From the NCBI GenBank assembly GCA_003344405.1, contig NOWV01000106.1, positions 1-64,000 on the forward strand: DNA of 64,000 nucleotides, given 5' to 3'. This document shows, one piece after another, positions 63,510 through 64,000 of the stretch. The notes beneath the pieces were generated by a model. The model worked only from the letters and a program-made list of their open reading frames with translations. It ran no database searches and was not told where the DNA came from. This stretch comes from Trichoplax sp. H2 (taxonomy: Eukaryota; Placozoa; Uniplacotomia; Trichoplacea). The first letter of the stretch is position 1. The number at the start of each line of letters is the position of its first letter. The translations under genes were made by a program, and so were the position numbers.

Positions 63510-63529
63510 NNNNNNNNNNNNNNNNNNNN
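63510..63529. other. Assembly gap 3 (20 N)
   Basis: Twenty N. The sequence to its right repeats the CNOT10 5' region found 1.18 kb to its left. Confidence 0.95.
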
Positions 63530-64000
63530 AAAATACACAAGGAATTGACAGTGTTTTTTTTTTTAAAGTTAATCAAATTTACCCGAGGCGAGAATTCCAT
63601 TGGAAGAACGATCATTTTTGCCTTCTTTATGGTCTTCGCTATTAGCTTTAATACTTTCACTCATGCTCGAGTTAGTCAATATAGTTTACTCTTAATAAAA
63701 AAACGATTTTAATTCAATATTTTATGGTGGCTTGGATCACCACACAGCCAAGTTTTCGTTGTTACGTCGAATCGTAGAGGAAGACGAAGGCGTGCTATCG
63801 AACGCAAGCGCGTGTATCGTACACAGGCGTATGAGGTGAAGGAACTTCAGGTACAGTACAGTACGTACAGGACGATGTTTCGAAAGCTTCTAGCTGGATG
63901 AAAGCATTACAGTACGGTACAGTACAGTACAACTACGGTACAGTACTGTACAAAGTACAGTACACCAGCGTTTTCTCTCTTTTAGGTGTCCTCCCTGTAC
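63530..64000 (+). repeat. Right copy of the CNOT10 5' region after gap 3
   Basis: Corresponds to 62347-62834 with an extra T in the poly-T run, a few substitutions and a shorter GTAC array. It runs off the window. Confidence 0.9.
63583..63664 (-). CDS. Second copy of CNOT10 exon 1 (allelic duplicate)
   Basis: The 82-bp coding part is the same as 62399-62480, including the start codon and the GGGTAAATTT donor. It lies upstream of the real first exon, and no other CNOT10 exon is attached to it in this window. It is best read as the other allele or an assembly duplicate, not as a separate gene or an alternative first exon. Confidence 0.7.

Noticed and set aside
1-64000. CRISPR arrays, bacterial operons or a prophage
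   Set aside because: The genes are spliced animal orthologues; the repeats have no conserved short repeat with unique spacers.

Overview
This is a eukaryotic nuclear segment: AT-rich, with densely intron-split genes of animal type (GNB5, SNRK, ANKRD27/VARP and CNOT10 orthologues, plus a class A GPCR), mostly short introns, and long gene-poor stretches full of GTAC-rich palindromes. The mix fits an early-branching invertebrate, most probably a placozoan such as Trichoplax. That is inference from gene content and style; the sequence alone does not prove it. I rebuilt gene models by hand by finding GT/AG splice sites, checking reading-frame phase across every junction and comparing with remembered family sequences.

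Layout from left to right. A partial minus-strand gene (180-2483) encodes an EF-hand-like head and a repetitive coiled coil. GNB5, the G protein beta-5 subunit, follows (7397-10560, minus, 11 exons). A TPR protein ending in a CaaX box lies at 12160-14255 (minus, 3 exons). Tyrosine aminotransferase is at 16003-19742 (minus, 12 exons). A gene desert of about 10 kb (19743-30032) carries GTAC arrays and the first assembly gap. An intronless class A GPCR is at 30033-31091 (plus). A second desert (31092-37197) contains the second gap. SNRK kinase is at 37198-40286 (plus, 5 exons), and mitochondrial malonyl-CoA:ACP transacylase MCAT at 41434-43163 (minus, 5 exons). ANKRD27/VARP is at 46656-55048 (plus, 31 exons). 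CNOT10 is at 55871-62480 (minus, 18 exons), convergent with ANKRD27. The third gap is followed by a second copy of the CNOT10 5' end.

The genes do not form one pathway. Themes are signalling (GNB5, GPCR, SNRK), endosomal traffic (VARP), mRNA decay (CNOT10) and metabolism (TAT, mitochondrial fatty acid synthesis by MCAT).

The most notable non-genic structure is threefold. (1) All three 20-N gaps separate near-identical sequence, which looks like unmerged allelic contig ends; two of the gaps coincide with an insertion present in only one copy. (2) Several intergenic or intronic regions are built of degenerate tandem repeats of about 120-150 bp. (3) GTAC-W palindromic arrays sit upstream of CNOT10 and SNRK and differ in length between the two allelic copies.
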